Below are positions 51,068 through 59,775 of a stretch of DNA of 64,000 nucleotides, piece after piece (the first letter of the stretch is position 1; each line of letters starts with the position of its first letter). This stretch comes from Neisseria sp. 83E34 (lineage in GTDB: Bacteria > Pseudomonadota > Gammaproteobacteria > Burkholderiales > Neisseriaceae). The translations under genes were made by a program, and so were the position numbers. The notes under the pieces are model-generated. The model was not told where the DNA came from. It was given only the letters and a program-made list of their open reading frames with translations, and made no database searches. The DNA lies in assembly GCF_001308015.1 (NCBI RefSeq), contig NZ_LGYH01000002.1, positions 186,001 through 250,000 of the forward strand, read 5' to 3'.

Positions 51068-51973
51068 TGAGTCTGACGGTGTTATATATAGCAAAGCATA
51101 CTTTTCGATAAATTTTCTACATAGTTTATTCAGAAGACTTCAAACAATTTGTAATTCGAAAAACTTCATCAAGGGCGGACTATTTGCGGAATGGAAGAGG
51201 AATTCGGCATCACTATCTCCTCCAGAATAACAAAAAATGCGCAAAATCAGCCCGTAAGCCCTGCTCGAAGATGTTACATACCATCCTAATAACTATTGTC
51301 ATGAAAGAGTGGTAATGCTTCGGTTGTTCCTAACTACTGCCATATACAATGCATTGAAACGGCATATCATCTGTAGAAAAATATTAACTGACACCCCGAG
51401 ATAGATATAAAACTCCGAAAAAACCTGCTGAAGCTGTTGTTCCGCCGTATCCGTCGTAGCCTCCGAATTGTTTATTTAGACGTAAAGCGGATTCAGAAAA
51501 TCCCTTACCAACATTATGGTTATACTCCGAAAAACAGCTTGCCCTCGGGCTGTTTGATTTCAGTATTAACGTCAAATATTTGGTACTTGGATGGAATTTC
51601 GAATCATCACAAAGCAGAGCGCGGTGATCGATAATACGATTTTCATAAAAGAAGAAATGGGCTTGGGTTAAAGGCATTGTCAAAGGCATCATTGAGCCAA
51701 CAACAGCTCACAGATATAGATTGGTTGTTTCAAATGTGTATCGATAAATAAGTTTATTTGCCGTAGTGATTTCTTTAATATGTTAAGAATTATTCAGATG
51801 AGACATAAAATTTCACAAAAATTGAATAAAGTTGACAAAACTGCAGTTCTCATTTAATTTCTGTGCCTTAAGTCTTACATTAGGCTAGGTTAAGAGCTTT
51901 ATTACACTTGAAATAAGGGTTGGCAATTCGCTTAGCAAATCTTAATACACATACCTCTTCCGGAGAAACAAAG
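51068..51973. other. 906-bp gap with decayed sequence
   Basis: No intact gene is convincing. Near 51384-51480 the minus strand encodes a glycine-rich tail (FGGYDGYGGTTASAGFFGVL) that could be the end of a lost gene. Near 51650-51750 the plus strand encodes GLKALSKASLSQQQLTDIDW ending in a stop, which also looks like a protein C-terminus without a beginning. A lone Correia-like end (AAGTTTATTTGC) lies at 51750-51761. The AT-rich final 150 bp probably hold the tctC promoter. Confidence 0.45.
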
Positions 51974-52969
51974 ATGAAATTAAAAAAATATTCTTATTTA
52001 AGCTTGGCAGTTGCGGCTGCATTGTCATTAAGCGCATGTAATCAAAATAAGGCGGAAGCAGGTGCTCCGTCTAAGCCTGAATGTATTGCACCGGCCAAAC
52101 CGGGCGGCGGATTTGATTTAACCTGTAAATTGGCACAAAGCGGTTTGAAAGATACCGGCCAATTGGATAAACCGATGCGCGTAACGTATATGCCGGGCGG
52201 TGTGGGTGCCGTGGCTTATAACAAAATCGTTGCGAACGACCCGGCCAATAATGATGCGATCGTAGCGTTTTCTACCGGTTCGCTGCTGAATTTGGCGCAA
52301 GGTAAATTCGGCCAGTATTCGGAGAAAGATGTACGCTGGCTGGCTGCCGTCGGTACCGATTACGGTATGGTCGCCGTGAATGCAGATTCTCCTTTGAAAA
52401 ATTTGCAGGATTTGGTTGATGCTTTGAAAAAAGATCCTAAGTCGATCAGCTTCGGCGCGGGCGGTAGCGTAGGCGGCCAAGACTGGCTGCAAACGGCGAT
52501 GGTGGCTAAAGCAGCCGGAATCAAGCCGAAAGACATGACTTATGTGGCGCTGGAAGGCGGCGGTGAAGCGGTTACTGCGGTTTTGGGAAATCATATCAGC
52601 GTGGTCAGCGCGGGTATCGCCGAAATGGGGCCGCACATCGAATCCGGAAAAGTACGCGTTTTGGCCGTGTTTGCCCCGAACAGACTGGAAGGCCGTCTGA
52701 AAGATATTCCCACTGCAAAAGAACAGGGTTATGACGTGGAATGGCCGGTTATCCGCGGCTATTACATGGGGCCGAAGGTAAATGAGGAATCTTACCAGTG
52801 GTGGAAAACACACTTCGATACTATGCTGAAAGACCCGAAATTCTCAGAACTGCGCGCGCAACGTGATTTGTTGCCGTTTGAACTGACCGGTGAAGAATTG
52901 AAGCAATATGTGGAGAAGGCCACTGAAGAAATGCGTGTATTATCTAAAGAATTTGAGTTAACTAAGTGA
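51974..52969 (+). CDS. tctC: Tripartite tricarboxylate transporter substrate-binding protein
   Basis: Extracytoplasmic solute receptor of a TctCBA system for citrate-like or other carboxylates. The ATG at 51974, with GGAG upstream, gives the lipoprotein signal MKLKKYSYLSLAVAAALSLS followed by AC. The mature part has the TTT receptor pattern: CIAPAKPGGGFDLTCKLA, MPGGVGAVAYNKIV, FGAGGSVGGQDWLQTAMVA and VALEGGGEAVTAVLGNHIS. YYMGPKVNEESYQWWKTHFD lies near the end. About 331 residues. An AG-type DUS lies inside (52689-52701), encoding GRLKD. It is followed by an attenuator-like hairpin and then tctB and tctA. Confidence 0.92.
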   Translation: MKLKKYSYLSLAVAAALSLSACNQNKAEAGAPSKPECIAPAKPGGGFDLTCKLAQSGLKDTGQLDKPMRVTYMPGGVGAVAYNKIVANDPANNDAIVAFSTGSLLNLAQGKFGQYSEKDVRWLAAVGTDYGMVAVNADSPLKNLQDLVDALKKDPKSISFGAGGSVGGQDWLQTAMVAKAAGIKPKDMTYVALEGGGEAVTAVLGNHISVVSAGIAEMGPHIESGKVRVLAVFAPNRLEGRLKDIPTAKEQGYDVEWPVIRGYYMGPKVNEESYQWWKTHFDTMLKDPKFSELRAQRDLLPFELTGEELKQYVEKATEEMRVLSKEFELTK

Positions 52970-52973
52970 CAAT

Positions 52974-53010
52974 AAAAACCGGCAACCACGGTTGCCGGTT
53001 TTTATTATTT
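52974..53010 (+). terminator. GC-rich hairpin with T tract between tctC and tctB
   Basis: AAAAACCGGCAACC pairs with GGTTGCCGGTTTTT and is followed by a T-rich run. A partial terminator here would make more receptor than membrane subunits. Confidence 0.85.
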
Positions 53011-53070
53011 TTTTTAACGTTATCAGAGTAAACAATACTTATCAACGGCTTTTCAACGGAGTTAGAGCGT

Positions 53071-53508
53071 ATGATAATCGAACGCTTTTTTGCTGGAGCA
53101 TTGTTATTGACGGTGCTCGGTCTTCTGTATTTGGCATGGGGTTATACGGCTCCGATTGCTTATGACCCTTTAGGACCGAGGCCTTATCCTGTACTGATTC
53201 TTTCCCTACTTGCTTTATGCTGCCTGTTTTTGATTATACGGCCGCGCGGCGAACATATTGATTTAGGTTACACGCCGGCTATTTTGAAAAAAGTCGGTTT
53301 GTGTATTGTATTTTTGGCTGCTTATGCGGTTCTGTTTGAAATTTTTGGCTTTCCCATCGCTACCGCCTTGATGGCTTTCGGTGTAGGAAAACTGTTCGGC
53401 GGCAAAACTCTTTATTGTGCTATTACCGGTGTTATACTGGGCGGACTTTTGTATCTACTGTTTAACTCATTGCTTGATGTGCCGCTGCCATTGGGCTTTT
53501 TCGGATAA
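53071..53508 (+). CDS. tctB: Tripartite tricarboxylate transporter small membrane subunit
   Basis: 145-residue TctB-family protein with four hydrophobic segments (LLLTVLGLLYLAWGY; YPVLILSLLALCCLFLII; VGLCIVFLAAYAVLFEIF; LYCAITGVILGGLLYLLFN). The conserved PIAYDPLGPRPYPVLI motif follows helix 1. It is placed between tctC and tctA, 20 bp before tctA, as in other TTT operons. Confidence 0.9.
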   Translation: MIIERFFAGALLLTVLGLLYLAWGYTAPIAYDPLGPRPYPVLILSLLALCCLFLIIRPRGEHIDLGYTPAILKKVGLCIVFLAAYAVLFEIFGFPIATALMAFGVGKLFGGKTLYCAITGVILGGLLYLLFNSLLDVPLPLGFFG

Positions 53509-53528
53509 GTGGCGGGGGTATATAAATA

Positions 53529-55022
53529 ATGGAAACTTTAGAATATTTAATGTCGGGTTTTCAGGTGGCCTTGATGCCGAAAAACCTGCTGCTGGCATTG
53601 ATCGGTGCTTTTATCGGCACCATCGTCGGCATGTTGCCCGGATTGGGGCCGATTAACGGCGTAGCTTTGTTGCTGCCTTTTGCTTTTGCTTTGGGATTAC
53701 CTGCGGATTCGGCTTTAATCTTGCTGGCTGCGGTTTATCTCGGCTGTGAGTATGGAGGCAGGATTTCTGCCATTTTGCTCAATGTGCCGGGAGATGCTGC
53801 GGCGATTATGTCCACGCTTGACGGTTATCCCTTAGCCAAGCAGGGCAAGGCGGGCATTGCCTTGTCTTTATCGGCGGCCAGTTCGTTTGTCGGCAGCCTG
53901 ATTGCAACCATCGGTGTCGTTCTGTTTGCCCCTTTGCTGGCTCATTGGGCCATTGCATTCGGCCCTGCGGAATATTTTGTCTTGATGGTGTTTGCGATTA
54001 CCTGCTTGAGCGGTTTGGTCAGCGACCAGCCTGTAAAAACCGGCGTGGCAGCACTGATCGGCTTAAGTCTGGCTATGGTGGGTGTGGATGCCGTAACCGG
54101 TGTGTACCGTTTTACTTTTGATTCGGTTAATTTGTCGGACGGAATTCAGTTTACCACCATCGTTATCGGCTTTTTCAGCATCAGTGAAATTTTAATTATG
54201 CTGGAGCATACTGAAAAAGGCCAAAAAGCGTTGGAGCAGGGCAAGCGCACTTTGTTTAACCTGAAAGAATTTTTGTTCAGCTTGGGTGCGATTGTGCGAA
54301 GCGGTGTGGCCGGTTTCTTTATCGGTATTTTGCCGGGTGCCGGAGCAACCATTGCCAGCGCGATGTCGTACACCAACGAGAAAAAAATTGCCGGTAAAGA
54401 AGGCGATTTCGGCAATGGCGATTTGCGCGGCATTGCGGCTCCCGAAGCAGCCAACAATGCTTCTGCCTGCGGTTCGTTTATTCCCATGCTGACTTTGGGC
54501 GTGCCCGGCTCAGGTACGACTGCGGTAATGATGGGCGCACTCACGCTTTACAATATTACGCCCGGCCCGCAATTATTCAGCGAGCAGCCTGATATTGTGT
54601 GGGGATTGATTGCCTCTCTGTTTATCGGTAATGTAATTTTGCTGGTACTCAATATTCCCTTGGTAGGCTTTTTTGCCAAGTTGCTGAATGTGCCGAACTA
54701 TATTTTGATTCCGGCCATTGCGGCAGTAAGCTTTGTAGGCGTGTATGCGATTCACAGTACGACTTTCGACTTGATTTTGATGGTGTGTTTGGGGATTTTC
54801 GGTTATATCTTGCGTAAATTGCATTTTCCGCTTTCGGCCTTGATTTTGGGTTATGTATTAGGCGAGCTGATGGAATCAAGCCTACGTCGTGCGTTGTCTA
54901 TTTCGCAAGGCGATGTGGGTATTCTATTCAATGGTGTGATTGTGCAGGCGTTATGGGTGCTGTCTGCGTTTATGGTTCTACTGCCGATATACCGTTGGCT
55001 GCGCCGCCGTAAAGCGGATTAA
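53529..55022 (+). CDS. tctA: Tripartite tricarboxylate transporter large membrane subunit
   Basis: The main permease of the TTT system, 497 residues with about twelve hydrophobic segments. Conserved stretches are GTIVGMLPGLGPINGVALLL (residues 31-50), YGGRISAILLNVPGDAAAIM (near 76), IGILPGAGATIASAMSYTNE (near 266), and PEAANNASACGSFIPMLTLG followed by VPGSGTTAVMMGALTLYNI. These two PG-rich repeats are the TctA hallmark. It ends at a long imperfect hairpin. Confidence 0.95.
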   Translation: METLEYLMSGFQVALMPKNLLLALIGAFIGTIVGMLPGLGPINGVALLLPFAFALGLPADSALILLAAVYLGCEYGGRISAILLNVPGDAAAIMSTLDGYPLAKQGKAGIALSLSAASSFVGSLIATIGVVLFAPLLAHWAIAFGPAEYFVLMVFAITCLSGLVSDQPVKTGVAALIGLSLAMVGVDAVTGVYRFTFDSVNLSDGIQFTTIVIGFFSISEILIMLEHTEKGQKALEQGKRTLFNLKEFLFSLGAIVRSGVAGFFIGILPGAGATIASAMSYTNEKKIAGKEGDFGNGDLRGIAAPEAANNASACGSFIPMLTLGVPGSGTTAVMMGALTLYNITPGPQLFSEQPDIVWGLIASLFIGNVILLVLNIPLVGFFAKLLNVPNYILIPAIAAVSFVGVYAIHSTTFDLILMVCLGIFGYILRKLHFPLSALILGYVLGELMESSLRRALSISQGDVGILFNGVIVQALWVLSAFMVLLPIYRWLRRRKAD

Positions 55023-55043
55023 TACTGTTAGCAATATGATTGC

Positions 55044-55090
55044 AAACTGCATATGGTTTCATTAAGAATATGTACCGTATGCAGTTTTTT
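55044..55090 (+). terminator. Terminator after tctA
   Basis: AAACTGCATATGGT pairs with ACCGTATGCAGTTT (one mismatch) and is followed by TTTT. It is not DUS-based. Confidence 0.82.
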
Positions 55091-55146
55091 GTTATATATT
55101 GTCGGGAAGTTGCAGTATGGTTCTAAAGTATAGGTAAATTGCGCAA

Positions 55147-56193
55147 ATGAATACAACATTTACCAAATATCCTATCGGTTTGGCAGGGGCTTTCGTCGGC
55201 GCATTAGTGGCTAACACAGTAGGTCTTCCGATTCCGTGGCTGCTTGGTTCTTTGCTGGCAACCGCCGTATTGAGCCTGAACGGCCTACCTGTAAATGCGC
55301 CGGGATTGTGCCGCAAAGCGGGCTTAACCATTATCGGGGTTTCTTTAGGTCTATATTTCACTCCTGATATGGCTGTTCTGTTGCTCGAATATTGGTTCTG
55401 GTTGCTTTTGGGCATGGTGTTTTCCATTACCTTGGGCGTAATCGGGAGCTTGCTGCTTTACCGTTTTGCCGGTGTGGATTTTGTAACCGCTTGGTTTGCT
55501 TCTGCTATGGGAGGAGCCAGTGAAATGGCACATATGGCCGATCAGAAAGGCGCACAAGTCGACAAGGTAGTATCGGCGCATTCTTTACGCGTGTTGATGA
55601 TCGTAACCATTGTGCCGTTTTTTTACCAGTATATGGGCTATCAAAATATAGACAACAGCGTATTGCAGCAAAACACACAGATACATTGGGGCGGCTTATT
55701 GCTGTTGTTTGGTTTGGCTTATGCGTTTGCCCGTTTTTTTGAATGGCGCAGTTGGTCGAATCCATGGACATTCGGTCCTCTTTTAATAGCGATTTTGCTA
55801 ACAATTTCTGACATTCATTTATCTGCTATGCCGCCAGTGATTTCCAAAATCGGCCAACTACTTATCGGCTGGGCTTTGGGTAACAAATTTTCACAGGGTT
55901 TTTTTAAAAGCGCACCACGCTTATTAAGTGTTGTAGCCGTCAGCGTAACCATGTCGTTGGCACTCACCGCTCTAGCGACTTATATTGTGGCAAGTATCAG
56001 TGGAATTCCATTGCCTACATTAGGTTTAGGATTATCGCCGGGAGGGGTTGCAGAAATGACGATTACTGCAAAAGTATTGCAACTTGGCGTACCTATTGTG
56101 ACGGCATTTCACGTTTCCCGTATGGTGGCGGTAATTGGGACCGCTGGAATTTTATGCCGATTTATGGAAGGTTGGCTTAAGCGACATATGTAA
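55147..56193 (+). CDS. AbrB-family membrane protein
   Basis: 348-residue integral membrane protein of the AbrB duplication family (annotated elsewhere as putative ammonia monooxygenase or AbrB regulator; true role unclear). It consists of two similar halves. Each has an IPWLLGSLLA- or PTLGLGLSPGG-type turn: GLPIPWLLGSLLATAVLS (near residue 26) and ISGIPLPTLGLGLSPGGVAE (near 285). WFASAMGGASEMAHMAD and PGGVAEMTITAKVLQLG are the conserved signatures. It often accompanies TTT transporters, which fits its position 120 bp after tctA, though a terminator separates them. Confidence 0.88.
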   Translation: MNTTFTKYPIGLAGAFVGALVANTVGLPIPWLLGSLLATAVLSLNGLPVNAPGLCRKAGLTIIGVSLGLYFTPDMAVLLLEYWFWLLLGMVFSITLGVIGSLLLYRFAGVDFVTAWFASAMGGASEMAHMADQKGAQVDKVVSAHSLRVLMIVTIVPFFYQYMGYQNIDNSVLQQNTQIHWGGLLLLFGLAYAFARFFEWRSWSNPWTFGPLLIAILLTISDIHLSAMPPVISKIGQLLIGWALGNKFSQGFFKSAPRLLSVVAVSVTMSLALTALATYIVASISGIPLPTLGLGLSPGGVAEMTITAKVLQLGVPIVTAFHVSRMVAVIGTAGILCRFMEGWLKRHM

Positions 56194-56208
56194 TCCAAAT
56201 AAATAATG

Positions 56209-56242
56209 AATGCTTGTTTGAAAGACCTTTCAGACAGGCATT
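56209..56242 (+). terminator. Hairpin of one perfect and one decayed DUS
   Basis: AATGCTTGTTTGAAAG faces CTTTCAGACAGGCATT just after the AbrB-family gene. The left copy has two C-to-T changes that still allow G-U pairing in RNA. Confidence 0.7.
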
Positions 56243-56512
56243 TGCTTTGGTGTGATATTGAAGGCTAATCTATTTCATCTCATTTTGTGATCATGCTTTG
56301 GAGTGTTAATGGGAAAATATTCAGAAAATCATTGATGTGTCGGCTTGGATGGTTGATTTGCCAGCGTATACGGCCAAGTCGCTAAATGATATGGTTAGCC
56401 TGGGTAGAAACTTTCAAGCGCAGATTCTATTACAGAGGTGGTGGGTAAAGCATTGTTTAGGCGCGTAGCGCTGGCGGTGGATAATTTAGGGGCTTTGGAA
56501 GCAATATTCATT
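56243..56512. other. Gap before the second IS1595-type remnant
   Basis: This is 270 bp with no intact gene. One plus-strand stretch near 56340-56440 reads like degraded coding sequence (MVDLPAYTAKSLNDMVSLG), but it has no start or stop context and I do not recognise it. Confidence 0.4.
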
Positions 56513-57160
56513 TTAAGGATTCTCGTACAACATTCTAAACAGCTCTTTGTACAAATCATCATGCTTATGGTTGAAGCGGAAGTTGTTTCTTTTATGGAAT
56601 TCGGTTTCTTTTAAATGTAAGTAAAATGTATGCTTTGGCACATCGTTAAAGTGTACCAAACGATGCTTGGCATAGCTCCAAAAGGATTCGATACCGTTGA
56701 TATGCTGCGTACAGCGGACAAACTCATTGTCACTGTGATGCACTCTGAAATGCTTCGCAAAGCCCATGTCAACCAATCCTTGATAGCCGCGCCAACCCTC
56801 GGTATTGATGACGCTATCTACCGGGATATGGCCTCTGATGACCTTTTGCAGCGTGACTTTAGAGGCATCGGGGACGATTTCGGTATACACTTTGTCACCG
56901 CGTTTCAGAATACCAAAAACGATGGTTTTACCGCCCGCACCGCGACCGCGTTTGCCACGAACACGCTTGGCACCGAAATAGGATTCGTCCAATTCCATGA
57001 TACCGCACAAAGGTGTCTGTCGCTCGCATTCTTCAGCCAAACGCCGGTGCAACTTCAGGTACAGACTGTTGATGCTTCTGACACTGATTCCTGTCAGTTT
57101 GGCGGAATTTGGGTTCGGTAATTTTGCTGAACTTTTGATACTTGTTTTTTTAATTCCATT
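56513..57160 (-). pseudogene. IS1595-family transposase, N-terminally damaged
   Basis: From a TTG at 57052 the frame encodes 179 residues with the ISXO2-like core: CGIMELDESYFGAKRVRGKR, GGKTIVFGILKRGDKVYTEI, INTEGWRGYQGLVDMGF and CTQHINGIESFWSYAKHRL. Upstream codons continue sensibly (KLTGISVRSINSLYLKLH), but no start codon is in frame. The only ATG nearby (about 57160) is one base out of frame and leads to a stop. A small insertion near the end (ETEFHKRNNFRFNH where ETEFRFNH is expected) looks like a short duplication. It differs from the IS1016-type copy at 16.1 kb. I did not find its terminal repeats. Confidence 0.8.
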
Positions 57161-57196
57161 TCAGAAGCTTATCACTGTATTTGGTGATTTTGCTTC

Positions 57197-57583
57197 CTAA
57201 GCCCCTGTATTCATGGATTCAGTTGAAGCCGGTGTGCCTTGATGGTAAAACAGTTGCCACTGTTTATTATCAAGAATCCAAATAGATGAACGCCAAGTGT
57301 AGAAGCGGGTATTTTGAGAATCAGTGGAAACAGAAAGGTATGTAAGCAGGGCTTGTTGCGGGCCGAGGCTGTGTATGCGGTGGTAAAACGAATGGGTGGG
57401 CGATGCTTCAGTGCAGCTTGTCAGATAATTGATAACCGTTTCTCTTGTGTAAGGGTTGCCTGAACGGCCGATCTCGTGAAACCGAGGATGCAGTAATACT
57501 TGCAGGCGTTCGGCGGAGCACAAAATCCCGTTGTGGTGAAGCTCGGATTCTAATGCGATAAGGTGGGCTAACAAATCTTTCAA
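57197..57583 (-). CDS. DUF4440 / SnoaL-like protein
   Basis: 128 residues resembling the small NTF2-fold DUF4440 family: ELHHNGILCSAERLQVLLHP, RFHEIGRSGNPYTRETVINY, and a C-terminal strand pair TRFYTWRSSIWILDNKQWQLFYHQGTP. No signal peptide is seen. The function is unknown, since such domains occur in isomerases and as uncharacterised stress proteins. The 3' end is close to the IS remnant. A perfect 18-bp-stem hairpin lies just upstream of its start region. Confidence 0.7.
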   Translation of the reverse strand: MKDLLAHLIALESELHHNGILCSAERLQVLLHPRFHEIGRSGNPYTRETVINYLTSCTEASPTHSFYHRIHSLGPQQALLTYLSVSTDSQNTRFYTWRSSIWILDNKQWQLFYHQGTPASTESMNTGA

Positions 57584-57603
57584 AGCATAATCCTTTTTGA
57601 TAA

Positions 57604-57644
57604 GTTTAAAGGCTGTCTGAACATGATTCAGACAGCCTTTAAAC
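57604..57644 (-). terminator. Inverted variant-DUS hairpin, ends tRNA-Arg/ispB transcript
   Basis: GTTTAAAGGCTGTCTGAA pairs perfectly with its complement over 18 bp. The core AGGCTGTCTGAA is intermediate between the AG and TG dialects. Confidence 0.82.
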
Positions 57645-57656
57645 TTGAAAATTCGG

Positions 57657-57731
57657 TGGCCTCGCCGACAGGAATCGAACCTGTATTTTACGCTTAGGAG
57701 GCATACGTTCTATCCGTTGAACTACGGCGAG
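57657..57731 (-). tRNA. tRNA-Arg (CCU)
   Basis: A 75-nt cloverleaf on the minus strand: acceptor CTCGCCG pairs with CGGCGAG, the anticodon loop CTCCTAA gives CCT (Arg), the T arm contains GGTTCGATTCC, and CCA is encoded. It lies 12 bp past the ispB stop and is probably co-transcribed with it. Confidence 0.96.
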
Positions 57732-57742
57732 GCTGTACAAGT

Positions 57743-58717
57743 TTAAGAAATGCGGGCCAATGATTGTTCGGCCAAAGAGCGCATGGCTTGGGTAACTTCA
57801 TTATCGGGCAGTTTATCCAAAGAAGCCAGCGCCTGTTGCACTGCAATACGCGCCTGCTCGGTGGAATAGGCCAGCGCATCAGAATTGACAACGTGATGGT
57901 GGATTTTTTCGAAATAGCTGCGGTCCGCATTCTGCAATGCGGTACGCACGTCTTCAGCTGCTTCAGCGCTGCCTTGGCGCATCAGGTAAATCAAAGGCAA
58001 TGTTGGCTTGCCTTCGGCCAGATCGTCGCCCACGTTTTTACCGATTTCCACTGTGTCGCCAGAATAATCGAGAATATCGTCAATCATTTGGAAAGCTGTA
58101 CCGACATACATACCGTAGTCTTTCAGCGCCTGCTCGTGTTCGGGTGATGCGCCTGCCAGAATCGCGCCAACTTGCGCCGCCGCTTCAAACAGTTTGGCTG
58201 TTTTATATTGGATAACTTGTACATATTCCGCTTCAGTGATGTCGGTATTGCCGATGTTCATCAACTGCATCACTTCGCCTTCGGCGATAATGTTGGTAGC
58301 ATCCGCCATCACTTCCAGAATTTTCATGCTGCCGGAGCCAACCATCAGTTGGAACGCACGTGTATAGAGAAAATCGCCCACCAGCACGGCAGCAGCATTG
58401 CCAAACAGATTATTGGCCGTTTTGCGGCCGCGGCGCAGCTCACTTTCGTCTACCACATCATCGTGAAGCAAGGTAGAGGTATGGATGAATTCCACCATTG
58501 CGGCAAGCGAGTAGAGTTTGTCATCATCATAGCCCAGCGATTTTCCTGCCAGAATCGTGATAATCGGACGCAAGCGCTTGCCGCCGGCACTGATAATGTA
58601 AGTACCGATTTGCGAAATCAGCGCCACTTCCGATTGCACGGCGCGGTTTATCACGACATTGACGCGACCTAAATCAGCTTCAAGATTTTTTTGAAAATAA
58701 GGCAGGTTTTCGAGCAT
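57743..58717 (-). CDS. ispB: Octaprenyl diphosphate synthase
   Basis: Long-chain trans-prenyl diphosphate synthase making the ubiquinone side chain. The ATG at 58717 (MLENLPYFQKNLEADLG) is chosen; an upstream frame start adds unrelated residues. The family motifs are all present: GGKRLRPIITILAGKSLG, the first Asp-rich motif LLHDDVVDESELRRGRKTAN (near residue 82), and the second Asp-rich motif FQMIDDILDYSGD (near residue 210). It is 324 residues, normal for IspB. It diverges from rplU. Confidence 0.95.
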   Translation of the reverse strand: MLENLPYFQKNLEADLGRVNVVINRAVQSEVALISQIGTYIISAGGKRLRPIITILAGKSLGYDDDKLYSLAAMVEFIHTSTLLHDDVVDESELRRGRKTANNLFGNAAAVLVGDFLYTRAFQLMVGSGSMKILEVMADATNIIAEGEVMQLMNIGNTDITEAEYVQVIQYKTAKLFEAAAQVGAILAGASPEHEQALKDYGMYVGTAFQMIDDILDYSGDTVEIGKNVGDDLAEGKPTLPLIYLMRQGSAEAAEDVRTALQNADRSYFEKIHHHVVNSDALAYSTEQARIAVQQALASLDKLPDNEVTQAMRSLAEQSLARIS

Positions 58718-58847
58718 GATGAACTTTCGGTTCAGGCAGTTTGCCCTTGCGGGCCGGATCAGCAATAAAAAATACAGCGCGCAATTATATCAGTAACCAT
58801 CTTGAAATGCAGCAATCGAAAAAGCCGGGTTGTTTTTAGATAAGTCT

Positions 58848-58876
58848 TTGACAAAAACCAATAAACATAATAAAAT
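58848..58876 (+). promoter_or_regulatory. Sigma-70 promoter of rplU-rpmA
   Basis: TTGACA (58848-58853), a 17-bp spacer, then TAAAAT (58871-58876). It is a near-consensus promoter about 55 bp before the L21 start codon. Confidence 0.85.
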
Positions 58877-58932
58877 CGCCGATTCTGTGTGTAAACGCAG
58901 TATTTGTTAACCAAATTCTCATGGAGTTGAGT

Positions 58933-59241
58933 ATGTACGCGGTCGTAAAAACCGGCGGTAAACAATACAAAGTTGCCGTTGGCGAAAAATTGAAAGTAGA
59001 ACAGATACCTGCCGAACTCGACAGCCAAATCGAACTGACTGAAGTTTTGATGATTGCTGACGGCGAGTCTGTAAAAGTAGGCGCACCTTTTATCGAAGGT
59101 GCGAAAGTAACGGCTAAAGTGGTAGCCCATGGCCGTGGCGAGAAAATCCGCATTTTCAAAATGCGCCGCCGCAAACACTATCAAAAACGCCAAGGCCATC
59201 GCCAAAATTTCACCCAAATCGAAATCGTGGCAATCGCTTAA
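58933..59241 (+). CDS. rplU: 50S ribosomal protein L21
   Basis: 102 residues from the ATG at 58933 ([20 protein letters not shown]); four upstream in-frame codons including an ATG at 58921 are ignored. [20 protein letters not shown] and [17 protein letters not shown] are the L21 signature end. It is first in the rplU-rpmA operon. Confidence 0.97.
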   Translation: MYAVVKTGGKQYKVAVGEKLKVEQIPAELDSQIELTEVLMIADGESVKVGAPFIEGAKVTAKVVAHGRGEKIRIFKMRRRKHYQKRQGHRQNFTQIEIVAIA

Positions 59242-59270
59242 TTTTTTAACATTTTTAGGAGTAAACACAA

Positions 59271-59543
59271 ATGGCAACTAAAAAAGCTGGCGGTAGCTCT
59301 AAAAACGGTCGCGATTCAGAAGCCAAACGCCTAGGCGTGAAAGCCTTTGGTGAAGAACTGATTCCTGCGGGTTCTATTATTGTCCGCCAACGCGGCACCA
59401 AGTTCCATGCCGGTGAAAACGTGGGCATGGGCAAAGACCACACTCTGTTTGCTAAAGTAGATGGTTATGTGGAATTCGCCGTAAAAGGCCGCTTGAACCG
59501 TAAAACTGTAAGCGTTCGCCCTTATACCGGCGCGGACGAGTAA
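59271..59543 (+). CDS. rpmA: 50S ribosomal protein L27
   Basis: 90 residues: [40 protein letters not shown] and the L27 core [14 protein letters not shown]. The N-terminus needs no protease cleavage, unlike the Firmicute form. AGGAG precedes the ATG. It is 29 bp after rplU. The usual third gene (obg) does not follow directly. Confidence 0.97.
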   Translation: MATKKAGGSSKNGRDSEAKRLGVKAFGEELIPAGSIIVRQRGTKFHAGENVGMGKDHTLFAKVDGYVEFAVKGRLNRKTVSVRPYTGADE

Positions 59544-59564
59544 TTTCAGAATTATTTCTGCGAC

Positions 59565-59596
59565 AAACCCTGCTTAGATATTAAGCAGGGTTTTCT
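59565..59596 (+). terminator. Intrinsic terminator after rpmA
   Basis: AAACCCTGCTTA pairs with TAAGCAGGGTTT around a GATAT loop and is followed by T residues. Confidence 0.88.
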
Positions 59597-59625
59597 GTAT
59601 TTTTATAGGAACGTTGAATGTTATA

Positions 59626-59686
59626 GCTGTGAAACTCAAATTTTCATACAAAGCGGCGAGCCATGCAGCAATTTAAGTTTATTTGC
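59626..59686. repeat. Partial Correia-like element
   Basis: It has the right terminal repeat AAGTTTATTTGC (59675-59686), as in the element at 36727, and a shortened core (TACAAAGCGGCGAGCC). The left terminal repeat is missing, suggesting an internal or terminal deletion. Confidence 0.5.
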
Positions 59687-59734
59687 TATAGACGACTTAT
59701 ACATCTAAATGTGCTGTTAAACTGACAGAATCGA

Positions 59735-59771
59735 TAATGCCTGTCTGAAAACATAGGTTTCAGACAGGCAT
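59735..59771 (-). terminator. Inverted DUS hairpin, likely yhhQ terminator
   Basis: Perfect facing DUS copies with an ACATAGG-type loop, 4 bp beyond the yhhQ stop on the minus strand. Confidence 0.82.
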
Positions 59772-59775
59772 TGTC

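Noticed and set aside
56513-57160. Active insertion sequence
   Set aside because: The transposase frame has no proper start codon, and the nearby ATG is out of frame. I could not find terminal inverted repeats.
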